From Bacillota bacterium (GTDB lineage: Bacteria > Bacillota > Clostridia > Acetivibrionales > DSM-1351): 29,711 nucleotides of DNA. Made by a program: the position numbers and the translations under genes. The notes beneath the pieces were generated by a model. That model was not told the DNA's origin. It was given only the letters and a program-made list of their open reading frames with translations, and searched no databases. The first letter of the stretch is position 1, and every line of letters begins with the position of its first letter. Shown here one piece after another: positions 1 through 8,984 of this stretch. Location: assembly GCA_023426005.1 (NCBI GenBank), contig JAFABO010000005.1, forward strand, positions 1 to 29,711, in the 5' to 3' direction.

Positions 1-2
1 TT

Positions 3-1445
3 CCCGAGGAGACTTTGCTTTCATATGTAAACTCTGATAAGGAGCTGTCTGTCTACATGTTCTCAATTAAAGAGAATTTAAGGCAGAAGGAGCACATCTT
101 ATCTGAAAAGGAAGAACAGATACTGGCCATGTCGGCTGAAATATCGGATATTGGCGGAGATGTGTTTACGATGTTTAATAACGCCGACATCAAATTCCCC
201 TACATAAAGGATGAAGAGGGGGAAGAGATCGAGGTAACCAAGGGAAGATACATCGCATTTCTGGAGAGTAAAGACAGAAGGGTTAGAAAAGACGTCTTTG
301 AAGCTGTTTACAGTTCCTATAAAAAGATGAAGAACACATTGGCGGCCTCTCTTACAGGCAATGTCAAGAAAAACAGGTTCTATTCCCTTGTACGCAAATA
401 TCCCTCTGCGTTGGAGGCCTCTCTGGACAATGACAATATTTCGGTGGATGTTTATACAACGCTCATAGATACAGTCAATAAAAACCTGCCGTTGCTGGAC
501 AGGTACCTGAAACTGCGTAAAAAAGTCCTGAAGCTGGATGAGCTTCACATGTATGATCTGTATGTTCCCATGGTTGAAGAATTTGACAGGAAGATACCCT
601 TTGAAGAGGCCAAGACATTAGTATCCGAAGCATTGAAGCCCTTAGGTGAGGAATATTCAGGGTATCTCCGAAAGGGAATGGACTCGGGCTGGATAGATGT
701 GTATGAAAATGAGGGCAAGACCAGCGGCGCGTATGCATGGGGTGCTCACAAGACCCATCCGTATGTTCTGCTCAACTACCAGGATAAAATAAATGATGTA
801 TTCACACTCGCACACGAAATGGGGCATGCACTCCACTCCTACTATACCAATATGACCCAGCCCTATGTATATTCGGAATACAAGATATTTGTTGCTGAAG
901 TGGCTTCAACGGTAAATGAATCACTGCTTATGAGATATTTGCTGCCCAGAGCTTCAAGCAAACAGGAGAAGGCATATTTATTGAACCACTACCTGGAGGA
1001 ATTCAGAGGAACTGTATTCAGACAGGTGATGTTTGCCGAGTTTGAAAAAGCCATACATGAAAAGGTTGAACAGGGAGAGGCTCTGAATGCCCAGGAGCTC
1101 AGTGACATTTACTACGGCCTTAACAAAAAATACTTCGGTGAAGCTGTAACCATTGACGAGGATATCGCAATGGAATGGTCCAGGATACCTCATTTCTACA
1201 GCAGTTTCTATGTATATAAATATGCTACAGGCTTCTCCTCTGCAACAGCCATTGCGGAGAAAATACTTACCGAAGGAAAGCCGGCAGTTGACAAGTACCT
1301 GGAATTCCTGAAGAGCGGCGGATCAAATTACCCTCTGGAGCTGTTAAAGATTGCAGGCGTGGATCTTTCAACTCCTCAGCCCATTCAGGATGCCCTGGAT
1401 GTGTTTGAAAAGACCATGGACGAACTGGAAGAACTTTTAAAGTAG
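3..1445 (+). CDS. pepF: Oligoendopeptidase F (M3B zinc metallopeptidase), 5'-partial
   Basis: Cytosolic zinc endopeptidase that hydrolyses short oligopeptides. The reading frame is open from the window edge (PEET before LLSYVNSDKEL), so the true start lies outside; about 480 of the usual roughly 600 residues are present and the missing part is the N-terminal end. The catalytic HEMGH (HExxH) is encoded at 813-827, in the family context FTLAHEMGHALHSYY, and the third-ligand region VAEVASTVNESLL follows about 30 residues later. The C-terminal YKYATGFSSA segment is also typical of PepF. It is followed after 74 nt by an M29 aminopeptidase on the same strand, suggesting a peptide-degradation pair. 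Identification is firm; the exact PepF subfamily is not resolved. Confidence 0.93.
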   Translation, partial: PEETLLSYVNSDKELSVYMFSIKENLRQKEHILSEKEEQILAMSAEISDIGGDVFTMFNNADIKFPYIKDEEGEEIEVTKGRYIAFLESKDRRVRKDVFEAVYSSYKKMKNTLAASLTGNVKKNRFYSLVRKYPSALEASLDNDNISVDVYTTLIDTVNKNLPLLDRYLKLRKKVLKLDELHMYDLYVPMVEEFDRKIPFEEAKTLVSEALKPLGEEYSGYLRKGMDSGWIDVYENEGKTSGAYAWGAHKTHPYVLLNYQDKINDVFTLAHEMGHALHSYYTNMTQPYVYSEYKIFVAEVASTVNESLLMRYLLPRASSKQEKAYLLNHYLEEFRGTVFRQVMFAEFEKAIHEKVEQGEALNAQELSDIYYGLNKKYFGEAVTIDEDIAMEWSRIPHFYSSFYVYKYATGFSSATAIAEKILTEGKPAVDKYLEFLKSGGSNYPLELLKIAGVDLSTPQPIQDALDVFEKTMDELEELLK

Positions 1446-1519
1446 CAGGAAATGGATTATCAGCAGCATAATATATCGCTATTCAGTGAACAAATTTACA
1501 TTTATTCGGAGGAAACATC

Positions 1520-2635
1520 ATGAAAGATCCACGTATTGAAAAACTTGCAGAGAGTCTTATAAATTACTCCTGTGAATTAAAGCCCGGAGAAAAGCTTCTC
1601 ATTGAAAATATAGGTAATGAGGTACCCCTGTCAAGAGCGCTGATCCGTGAGGCCTACAAGGTTGGGGGGATACCCTACCTCACTGTCAAGAACCCCGAAC
1701 TGGAAAGAGTGCTTCTGGAGCAGTGTACCGAGGAGCAGATGAAAGATATGGCCGGATATGAGCTGGCACGCATGAAGGACATGGATGCATATATCGGAAT
1801 CAGATCGGGTGATAATATCAGTGAAAAAGGGACTATTCCACCTGAAAAGATGAAAATTTACATGTCACTTTTCAATAAGCCGGTTCATTCGGAACAGAGA
1901 GTAAACCACACCAGATGGGTCGTTTTGAGATATCCCGGCCATTCAATGGCACAGCTGGCCAATACGCCGACGGAATACTTCGAGGATTTCTATTTTAATG
2001 TCTGCAATCTGGATTACAAAAAGATGTCTGCCGCAATGGACCCATTGGTAAAAATGATGGAAGGTGCAGACCGGGTAAGAATCACAGGCAAGGGGACCGA
2101 TCTGTCCTTCTCAATCAAAGGCATTCCTGCAATCAAATGCGACGGGAAACTGAATATTCCCGATGGTGAGGTTTACACGGCTCCGGTGAGGGATTCGGTC
2201 AATGGAGCTATAACCTACAACTGTCCTGCCGTTTATCAGGGAGTGACCTTTGAGAATATATGCTTTGAGTTTAGGGACGGCAAAATAATCAAGGCAACAG
2301 CGAATAATACCGAACGTATAAATGAGATACTTGATACCGATGAATCGGCCAGATATATCGGTGAGTTTGCCATAGGGGTGAATCCGTACATTGAAACACC
2401 CATGAAGGACACCCTCTTTGATGAAAAGATAAGAGGCAGCATCCACTTTACTCCCGGCAGCTGCTATGAAGATGCTTCAAACGGAAACAAGTCCTCTATC
2501 CACTGGGATCTGGTATTTATTCAGAGACCGGAATACGGCGGAGGTGAGATCTGGTTTGACGACAAGCTCATCAGAAAAGACGGACTTTTTGTACCCGGAG
2601 AATTACAGGGTCTGAACTCGGAGAATCTGAAGTAA
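1520..2635 (+). CDS. M29-family metallo-aminopeptidase
   Basis: Cytosolic aminopeptidase of the M29 (AmpS / aminopeptidase T / PepS) family, removing N-terminal residues from peptides. It has 371 residues, about the usual 370-415. The metal-ligand pattern of the family is visible in order: Glu in FENICFEF, Glu in YIGEFAIGVNP, then His in GSIHFTPG, Tyr in SCYEDA, and His and Asp in SSIHWDLVF. The ATG at 1520 is preceded by TCGGAGGAAACATC, a good ribosome binding site. It lies 74 nt after pepF and its stop is only 4 nt from the stop of the convergent SNF2 helicase, so the two transcription units must share or overlap termination. Confidence 0.9.
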   Translation: MKDPRIEKLAESLINYSCELKPGEKLLIENIGNEVPLSRALIREAYKVGGIPYLTVKNPELERVLLEQCTEEQMKDMAGYELARMKDMDAYIGIRSGDNISEKGTIPPEKMKIYMSLFNKPVHSEQRVNHTRWVVLRYPGHSMAQLANTPTEYFEDFYFNVCNLDYKKMSAAMDPLVKMMEGADRVRITGKGTDLSFSIKGIPAIKCDGKLNIPDGEVYTAPVRDSVNGAITYNCPAVYQGVTFENICFEFRDGKIIKATANNTERINEILDTDESARYIGEFAIGVNPYIETPMKDTLFDEKIRGSIHFTPGSCYEDASNGNKSSIHWDLVFIQRPEYGGGEIWFDDKLIRKDGLFVPGELQGLNSENLK

Positions 2636-2639
2636 CGGC

Positions 2640-5600
2640 TTATATTTCAAAAAGCTCTGTCAGTTCCTGCTGTGTCATTTTGGTAAGCAGGGTTTCACCG
2701 GATTGGATAACTGCGTCCACCAGTTGTTTCTTTTTTTCTTTGAGATTCAGAATCTTTTCCTCAATGGTACCATGGGTCACCAGCTTCATTACGTGGACCG
2801 TCCTGGTCTGGCCTATCCTGTAGGCACGGTCGGTTGCCTGATCCTCCACTGCGGGATTCCACCAGGGATCGTAATGAATAACGGTATCGGCGCCGGTGAG
2901 GTTCAGCCCTGTTCCGCCGGACTTGAGCGAAAGCAGGAATATATTGCCTTCTCCGCTGTTGAAGCTGTGCACAAGCTTCATTCTTTCATCAGCCGGAGTT
3001 GCACCGTCAAGGTAAAGGTAATTGATCTCTGCTTCCTCAAGCCAGGCCCTGATTATACCCAGCATTGATGTAAACTGAGAGAAAAGCAGAATCCTATGTC
3101 CGGCAGTAAGTGAATCCTCGACCACCTCCATAAGCAGCTGAAGTTTTCCGCTGTCACCCTCATAGTCTTCTACAAACAAAGAGGGGTGACAGCACAGCTG
3201 GCGCAATCTTGTGAGGACCGAAAGAATTTTGATCTGGCTCTTTTCAAAGCCTTTTTCTTTGATTTCACTGAACAATTCACCCTTAGCCTGTTCCAGGTAT
3301 GCGACATAAAGCTTCTTCTGCTCCTGGGTAAGCTCTGCTTCTATAACATGCTCTATCTTCTCAGGGAGCTCCTTTAAAACATCCTGCTTCAGCCTTCTTA
3401 GGATAAAAGGCCGGATCTGCCTTCCAAGGCTGGAAAGTGACGAGGTGTCCCCTTTGGATATGGGAGTCTCATATTTTTCCGCAAATTTTGAATGCGAGCC
3501 CAGATAGCCGGGAAGTATAAAATCAAACACAGACCACAGCTCGGTAAGATTATTCTCCATGGGGGTGCCGGTCAGGGCCAGCCTGTGTTCCGATACTATT
3601 TGCCTGACAGCTTTTGATGCCTGTGAAAGGGGATTCTTTATGTGCTGGGCCTCATCCAGGATACAATACCGGAAATTACAGGCCTTATAATCATCAATAT
3701 CCCTCCTGATCAGAGCATAAGAGGTCACTATAAGATCTGTTTCCAGCCCTTTCAGGATCAGCTCCTGACGTTCTGTTTTACTGCCGACGACGGCGGTTAC
3801 CGACATATCGGGAGCAAACTTGTAGACTTCCGAGCACCAGTTGTATATCAATGAGGTGGGAACTATTACAAGGGATGGACGGCTGCCTGACGACTGCTTG
3901 TCAAATTCCAGCAGGGTGATGACCTGAAGTGTTTTGCCAAGTCCCATATCGTCGGCCAGAATGCCGCCCAGACCGTAATGGGAGAGGGTTTTCATCCACT
4001 TGAAACCAAGTTTCTGGTAATCCCTCAGTGTACCTTTTATATTTTTAGGTACCTTGTACTCTGTTTCAGCCGGGTCCTGGATATCGTGAATCAGATCCTT
4101 CAAGGCTGTATTTCGCTCAAAGAATTTCATCCCGCTCTCTTTAAGCATATTATCTATGTATAGTGCCCTGTATTTGGGCAGCTTTATGAATTCCTCTTCA
4201 ATGTCGGAGGAGCTCAGCTCCAGCTGTTCCATAATTTCAGCCATATTTAAAAGATTTTCCGCTTCAAGAGGCAGGAAAGCACCATCCTTCAGCCGGAAAT
4301 ACTTTTTCTTCTGCCTGATACTGTCAAAGATGCTTGCCAGTTCCTCACGGTCAACACCCTCAATATTGAAATTGAATTCCAGAAAGCCGTTCAGATTGTT
4401 TAACCTCAGAAAGCCCGAGAAGGAAAGCTGCTTCTTAAAGCTCATGGCTTTAAAGCTTTCCGAGTAATACACCTGTGCATGCTCCTGAAGTCTGGGTATG
4501 ACATAATTTACAAAATCAAATATTTTTTCCTCTTCGTCAAGGTATATTTTGTTACTGTTGACTTTGCAATCGGTTCCGGCAAGAATGTCCAGGATCTTAC
4601 CCTCGTCCTCAAGATTCCTTATAAGGATCTTATCAGAAGACTGTCTGGTTCTGTCGGAGGAAAATGGGTTTATTACACGGTCTCCGTATTTAAATCTCAC
4701 GTCGGCTGTGATAATATATTCAAACCTGTCAAGATAAATTTCAGGCTCAAACTCGGGACTTTCGACCAGGGCCTGGAGGTCTTCGTCAATAAACACTTTT
4801 CCGGCTTTTCCGATAAAGGGTAAGATCTCGGTAAACAAGCGCTCTTTATCATTGTCAAGGAAGCTGATTTTATTATTTTTTTCTTTTTGCATATATTGAA
4901 TGAAAGGCTTAAGATATTCCTTCTGATGCTGAGAAACTTTAAGGATACTGTTCTTATATAAAAAATATTCACAATCAGCCGTGGCCATATGAAGAGGGGC
5001 CTTTGTATCAATGTCCAGATTCACGGTGCCGGCATTTTTAGTTAACGTAAATTCAACAGGTATGTCATGAGTCCGGATGATCACATTTTCCAAGGTTTGT
5101 CCGTCTGCAATGACGCTGAAGGAAAGAGGGGACAACAGTTCCAATAATCTTTTAAGTGCGCCTTCAGATAAAAAGATTTCTTTGTCTTTAAAAATACTTT
5201 GTTTTTTTATATCGCCGGTCAGATAATCTATAAGATTTTCATTCTGCCACATTTCCGACAGATAGGAAATAATGGCTTGATCTTCCCCGGCAAAATTATG
5301 AATAGCCGGGTCAAAAGAAAAACCTTTTCCAAAGACCAACTCCTTATCATTTTTGAGACATTCCAACAGCTCCCCCACATTTCTGACAATATACAATCTA
5401 TCCATGCCTATCCGCAGGGTAAGTGCTGCCACAGGACCTCTCCTAATATTGGAGGCCCTTGTTTTAAGCAGCTCCAGTGTATATTCAACCTTTACAGCCG
5501 TTTTCATGTTTCCCGGTCTATTGTTAAAGTACTCTAAAATTTCTTTTGCAGCCTTTTTCTGAGAAACAGAATTAAAGAATCCTTGCTCATCCTTGGACTT

Positions 5601-5873
5601 AATCAGAAGCAAAACAGCAATGATATGTTTACAGCAGCTCTCGGTCCGGGTGTAATCGTTACAGGTGCAGGAATAATCCTTTATCCGGCCCCCTTTTCCA
5701 AATTGAACCTGTACGTTATATGGACGGGTGCCTATAACAGTTGCATCAAAAAGCATAAGCTCTTCATTAAAGGAGACGGATTTTACTCTATTTGAGCTAT
5801 AATATTCCGTACCCTTTTTAAATCTCATAGGGGTAGAAAGGTAGTATATACTGTCTTTTGAAATTTGAAACAT
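2640..5873 (-). CDS. SNF2-family DEAD/DEAH helicase with N-terminal SWIM zinc finger
   Basis: Swi2/Snf2-type ATPase (bacterial HepA/RapA-like relatives), expected to translocate on double-stranded DNA; the cellular role in Firmicutes is poorly known. It has 1077 residues. A SWIM zinc finger (C-x-C ... C-x-H) lies at residues 69-83, followed by a long middle region as in the bacterial SNF2-associated domain. SNF2_N carries Walker A DDMGLGKT near residue 640 and DEAQH near 740. Helicase_C begins near 925 (LLFSQFTSMLG), and the SNF2 motif VI region DRAYRIGQ is near 1015. The ATG at 5873 has GGAG 7 nt upstream on the minus strand. It is monocistronic, with the agr kinase about 160 nt upstream in the same direction. 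Confidence 0.94.
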   Translation of the reverse strand: MFQISKDSIYYLSTPMRFKKGTEYYSSNRVKSVSFNEELMLFDATVIGTRPYNVQVQFGKGGRIKDYSCTCNDYTRTESCCKHIIAVLLLIKSKDEQGFFNSVSQKKAAKEILEYFNNRPGNMKTAVKVEYTLELLKTRASNIRRGPVAALTLRIGMDRLYIVRNVGELLECLKNDKELVFGKGFSFDPAIHNFAGEDQAIISYLSEMWQNENLIDYLTGDIKKQSIFKDKEIFLSEGALKRLLELLSPLSFSVIADGQTLENVIIRTHDIPVEFTLTKNAGTVNLDIDTKAPLHMATADCEYFLYKNSILKVSQHQKEYLKPFIQYMQKEKNNKISFLDNDKERLFTEILPFIGKAGKVFIDEDLQALVESPEFEPEIYLDRFEYIITADVRFKYGDRVINPFSSDRTRQSSDKILIRNLEDEGKILDILAGTDCKVNSNKIYLDEEEKIFDFVNYVIPRLQEHAQVYYSESFKAMSFKKQLSFSGFLRLNNLNGFLEFNFNIEGVDREELASIFDSIRQKKKYFRLKDGAFLPLEAENLLNMAEIMEQLELSSSDIEEEFIKLPKYRALYIDNMLKESGMKFFERNTALKDLIHDIQDPAETEYKVPKNIKGTLRDYQKLGFKWMKTLSHYGLGGILADDMGLGKTLQVITLLEFDKQSSGSRPSLVIVPTSLIYNWCSEVYKFAPDMSVTAVVGSKTERQELILKGLETDLIVTSYALIRRDIDDYKACNFRYCILDEAQHIKNPLSQASKAVRQIVSEHRLALTGTPMENNLTELWSVFDFILPGYLGSHSKFAEKYETPISKGDTSSLSSLGRQIRPFILRRLKQDVLKELPEKIEHVIEAELTQEQKKLYVAYLEQAKGELFSEIKEKGFEKSQIKILSVLTRLRQLCCHPSLFVEDYEGDSGKLQLLMEVVEDSLTAGHRILLFSQFTSMLGIIRAWLEEAEINYLYLDGATPADERMKLVHSFNSGEGNIFLLSLKSGGTGLNLTGADTVIHYDPWWNPAVEDQATDRAYRIGQTRTVHVMKLVTHGTIEEKILNLKEKKKQLVDAVIQSGETLLTKMTQQELTELFEI

Positions 5874-6030
5874 TCATTTACTCCATGTCATTTTTTATAG
5901 CCTATCATTTTATTATAACCAAATTTCATGCCGATTACCATTATTTGAATAAGCATTAGTTTGAAAATTATTTCTTAGAGCAGAAACAAAAAGCCTAAGG
6001 TTGACTATGGAATAAACGGACTCCGGACCG

Positions 6031-7365
6031 TCAGATAGCTGCCGGTTGTATTTTTGCTGCGCAAGAGATAAGAAACTCTGTCAATTCCTCGGTACTATTT
6101 ATTTTTATGTCACCGTTACAGCGCGTAAGTTCATTTTGAACAATGCTGAGTCCAAAGCCCCTGGTCTTGGAGGGATTATCCTTTGTAGAATATCCTGCAT
6201 TGAATATTTTGCTTTTATCGGCTTCAGAGATCATGGGACCATTATTCGAAATGGATATAAAATACCGGTCTTTCTCTATGTAGGTCAGAAGATGAACAAA
6301 CTTGTTTTCCTTCTCAATATTATTCATAGCTTCAAAAGCGTTTTCTATTATGTTTGAAATGATGGTAACGGCCATATCTTCCGCAAGGCCCGCTGAAGAC
6401 AAGGGTTCCTCAAAATCGGCTCTCAATTCGATACCTTTTCTGTATGCATTGTTATACTTTACATTTATGATTGCATCCACAAAATCATTACCTGAGTCAA
6501 TGGATATATTTTTTGTAGAGCTGTTATTTGCAAAATTATTTATATAGTGCTTGATCCTTTCGTTCGAATCGGGCTTGTTAAGTGTGCAAAGACCAAAGAT
6601 GGTATTCAGATGATTTTTATATTCATGACGCTCCTTTGCCACCATTTCATTAAAATCAATCAGCTGCCGGATACTTTCCTTTTGTATTTCGTTTGCATAC
6701 TGCAGCAGCTCCAGCTTTGAGCCTTCGCGAAAGGCTGAAAACATGGCAACCATCAGAATTAGATAAATAATAAAAGAAAACAGGTTAAAAAGATATGCTT
6801 TTTGGGGCTGGCCTGATAAAAAAACATTAACGAATACAAAGAATATTAATACTGTTGATATTATAACCAGGATTTGTTTATATTTTGACTGATAAGGGTT
6901 GCTGTCACTCAGCCATTCCACGTTGACAGGTTTTCTATAAAAGGCGAATAATCCAAGAAACTCAACTATCTTGCTAATAATACTGCATATTAATACATAA
7001 TAACTATTTTGCAGCAGCTCGTTCATAGGAATATTGGTAATCAACAGGGCAAACATTGCTACAATTGTCTCAAGTATAGTTACATAGGTTGTAATCAAAA
7101 AGATTTTAATCAGGCTTTTGTATATCTTCCCGTTAAATATATAATTTAAAACAGTGACTGTAAGAATTAAAATGAATAAGGTATGTAAACCTACCGGAAT
7201 AAACAGTGTTATCCAATAAGTGTAAATAGTATAGATTACAATAAAAGAAATGTATTTGTACTTCTTTTCAATTATATTTTCCCTTAAACCGGATATCAAG
7301 GAAAACGCATATATTACGATAAAACCCTCTAGGGCAGTAAATAATACTTCACTGACAGTAAACAA
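6031..7365 (-). CDS. AgrC-like sensor histidine kinase (GHKL ATPase family)
   Basis: Membrane receptor kinase of the agr quorum-sensing type. The N-terminal ~210 residues contain about six or seven hydrophobic segments, the AgrC sensor layout. The phospho-acceptor region is KERHEYKNHL with His about residue 247; the N-box is SNIIENAFEAM and the G2 box GFGLSIVQNEL, typical of the GHKL/HATPase_c_5 group. It begins with TTG; GGAGGGG about 9 nt upstream supports that start. It is the third gene of an agrB-agrD-agrC order on the minus strand. No AgrA-type (LytTR) response regulator follows: the next gene downstream is the SNF2 helicase. Its ligand is presumably the product of the small peptide gene just upstream. 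Confidence 0.85.
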   Translation of the reverse strand: MFTVSEVLFTALEGFIVIYAFSLISGLRENIIEKKYKYISFIVIYTIYTYWITLFIPVGLHTLFILILTVTVLNYIFNGKIYKSLIKIFLITTYVTILETIVAMFALLITNIPMNELLQNSYYVLICSIISKIVEFLGLFAFYRKPVNVEWLSDSNPYQSKYKQILVIISTVLIFFVFVNVFLSGQPQKAYLFNLFSFIIYLILMVAMFSAFREGSKLELLQYANEIQKESIRQLIDFNEMVAKERHEYKNHLNTIFGLCTLNKPDSNERIKHYINNFANNSSTKNISIDSGNDFVDAIINVKYNNAYRKGIELRADFEEPLSSAGLAEDMAVTIISNIIENAFEAMNNIEKENKFVHLLTYIEKDRYFISISNNGPMISEADKSKIFNAGYSTKDNPSKTRGFGLSIVQNELTRCNGDIKINSTEELTEFLISCAAKIQPAAI

Positions 7366-7393
7366 TTCGGATTACCCCTCCTTACATAGATAT

Positions 7394-7443
7394 GAAAAGA
7401 GCCATAAATATATATACGGGATACATATGTTATGGCTTTTTTC
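7394..7443 (-). terminator. Hairpin between agrD-like and agrC-like genes (possible attenuator)
   Basis: A near-perfect inverted repeat of GCCATAA-type arms flanked by A/T runs (arm at 7394-7406, second arm at 7431-7443) separates the peptide gene from the kinase gene. Read on the minus strand it ends in a short U-rich stretch, so it may be a partial terminator that lowers kinase expression relative to agrBD. It could also be a processing or stability hairpin. Confidence 0.5.
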
Positions 7444-7471
7444 AGGACTTAATTTCAATTAATTTGTGCGA

Positions 7472-7576
7472 CTATTCTTTAGGCTCGTAGAAATATATTA
7501 ATTTCAAAACACCGACGCCTAAACCTGCAACAAACGAGGAAAGTAAACCGATTGACTTTAATAAATTCTTTTTCAA
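7472..7576 (-). CDS. AgrD-like autoinducer prepeptide lacking the ring Cys/Ser
   Basis: A 34-codon gene read by eye between agrB and agrC: N-terminal MKKNLLKSIGLLSSFVAG, then LGVGVLKLIYFYEPKE. It starts at TTG with GGAG 8 nt upstream (an in-frame GTG nine bases earlier is the alternative) and ends in TAG. It has the AgrD architecture: a basic amphipathic N-terminal leader, a hydrophobic core, and a C-terminal aromatic YEPK motif like the FVYEPK of Listeria AgrD after its ACFMFV pheromone. Aligned on YEPK, the position of the thiolactone Cys is Lys, and there is no Cys anywhere and no Ser in the core. The post-YEPK tail is only one residue. Position, size and motif support AgrD; maturation chemistry is unclear. 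Confidence 0.72.
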   Translation of the reverse strand: MKKNLLKSIGLLSSFVAGLGVGVLKLIYFYEPKE

Positions 7577-7658
7577 TAGAATCACTCCATTTTCGACATT
7601 TTATATATAAATAATCCCTCTAATTGGCATGAAAGTCAATGGCTTTTTGAAAAATATA

Positions 7659-8216
7659 CTAAAAAGATTTATTTTTCAGCAGTTGATATACTGACAGCAA
7701 GTAAATTGTAACCACAGAAACCTGTACTACCTGACCAGGTATGCAAAAATAATCAAGCAGTAATAATGCAGGTGTTAAGGCAGCTGCCAGGGTTTTGTAG
7801 ATGCCCGTTCTTTCCTCCACCTTCCTTGTTCGCACAGGGGCAATTACTGCACCGGCTATTGTCAGAACGATTAAAAGAGTAATTTGTACAAAGCCGGGAA
7901 TTATGTTCATTTTTCCGGCAAAAACGTTTACTGCCATTGTAATGAAGGATACAGCCAAGCAGACAAGTTCGCTTTTGGCATGATAGCCCCCCAAAATGGG
8001 ACGAAGCAATAGCATAACTGCAAAAGCCAGCAGATATTCCAGCGTAGACGAGAACAGGGTAAAAATCAGCAGCAGCAGCAGAAATTTATACAGATCGGAA
8101 AAAATACAAACAAGGCCATACCGTATTCTCCGGGCTTCAGCCTCCGAGTATTCGGCATTGGCGATGACTGCTTCAGCAACCTTGTTCGCAAGTTTTCTGT
8201 AGAAGGTAATTTCCAT
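7659..8216 (-). CDS. AgrB-like accessory gene regulator peptidase
   Basis: Polytopic membrane cysteine endopeptidase that cleaves and cyclises AgrD prepeptides. The family signature RPILGGYHAKS is present, with the catalytic His followed seven residues later by Cys (HAKSELVC), the same spacing as His77/Cys84 of staphylococcal AgrB. Several hydrophobic segments follow, and the total length of 185 residues is normal. I place the start at the ATG at 8216 (MEITFYRKL), which has GGAGG four bases upstream; an in-frame start at 8237 would place this ribosome binding site inside the gene. It is first in agrB-agrD-agrC on the minus strand. The catalytic pair is intact, which matters because its apparent substrate has no cyclising Cys. 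Confidence 0.88.
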   Translation of the reverse strand: MEITFYRKLANKVAEAVIANAEYSEAEARRIRYGLVCIFSDLYKFLLLLLIFTLFSSTLEYLLAFAVMLLLRPILGGYHAKSELVCLAVSFITMAVNVFAGKMNIIPGFVQITLLIVLTIAGAVIAPVRTRKVEERTGIYKTLAAALTPALLLLDYFCIPGQVVQVSVVTIYLLSVYQLLKNKSF

Positions 8217-8375
8217 AGGGCCTCCGGCAATACACATTATAATTAAATGCTACCATATCATAAAACATAAGTGAAGATACTTCCGTACCATTTGATCTAG
8301 TTAAAGTTATCTGTAAAGCAACAAAATTTCAATTAGCACAACGAGTTAACTTAATATCCTGATGGCATTCGAATG

Positions 8376-8927
8376 TTAGAGGGAGGCTTCAATAACTTTG
8401 CCGGGTACATCGTCAAACAGGGGACTGATTGAATCATGATTCTGGATTCTGATAATGCTTTCAGCAAACAGCGGTGCTGCCGAAATCGTATGGATTTTTT
8501 TACTTCCATTGAAAATAGGGCTTTGAACCGTATCTGTCGTCACTATTTGTTCAATACAGCTCTGATTTATGCGCTCAAGGCCGGAAGGGCTGCTTAGAAG
8601 GGTATGGGATACACAGGCAAAAATGCGTTTTGCTCCATGGGATTTAAGCATATTGGCCAGATCAATAAGTGTGCCGCCGCTTATGATGAAATCATCTACT
8701 ATAACAGCATCTTTATCCTTGACGACACCTATTAATTCCAGGATCTTTGCATTTTCACTGTGGTCGCTGCGGGTCTTATCCCCTATTACGGTGGGAACGT
8801 TCAGATATTTGGAGTAAGCCCTTGCCTGCTTTGCAAAGCCTGCATCAGGTGAAACTACAACATAATCCTCCAAATTGAGGGATTTTATATACTCACAATG
8901 CAGGGGCATACCCATCAGGTTGTCCAC
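8376..8927 (-). pseudogene. C-terminal remnant of ribose-phosphate pyrophosphokinase (PRPP synthetase)
   Basis: The 183-codon open frame matches only the C-terminal ~60% of PRPP synthetase (normally about 315 residues): VVVSPDAGFAKQARAYSKYL, then the ribose-5-phosphate loop region DDFIISGGTL and SAAPLFAESIIRIQ. The N-terminal half, with the ATP-binding loop and the metal-binding His of the family, is absent. Homology appears to continue a few codons upstream (KKLVDNLMG), straight into the leuS terminator hairpin, where the frame closes. The loop is also altered: family DD-x-(I/V)-D-T-(A/G)-GT here reads DDFIISGGT. The GTG at 8927 has no ribosome binding site. It is most likely a rearrangement remnant, although the body has no internal stop, so a repurposed phosphoribosyl-binding protein cannot be excluded. 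Confidence 0.7.
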
Positions 8928-8936
8928 AAGTTTTTT

Positions 8937-8964
8937 AAAAAAGAGCCCGGATACATCCGGGCCC
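8937..8964 (-). terminator. leuS rho-independent terminator
   Basis: On the minus strand, GGGCCCGGAT and ATCCGGGCTC form a 9-10 bp GC-rich stem with a tiny loop, followed by TTTTTT (plus-strand 8937-8942). It lies about 20 nt after the leuS stop at 8985. Confidence 0.9.
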
Positions 8965-8984
8965 TTTCAAACTCTAAGTAAGAT

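Noticed and set aside
475..738. Open frames on the minus strand inside pepF
   Set aside because: They are antisense shadows of a well-recognised metallopeptidase, have no ribosome binding sites and show no family features.
8217..8237. Longer N-terminus for AgrB (MCIAGGP)
   Set aside because: The extension overlaps the GGAGG site for the ATG at 8216 and does not match AgrB N-termini.
8236..8241. TATAAT upstream of agrB as a -10 box
   Set aside because: It would place the transcription start at the ribosome binding site, and no -35 box lies at a suitable distance.
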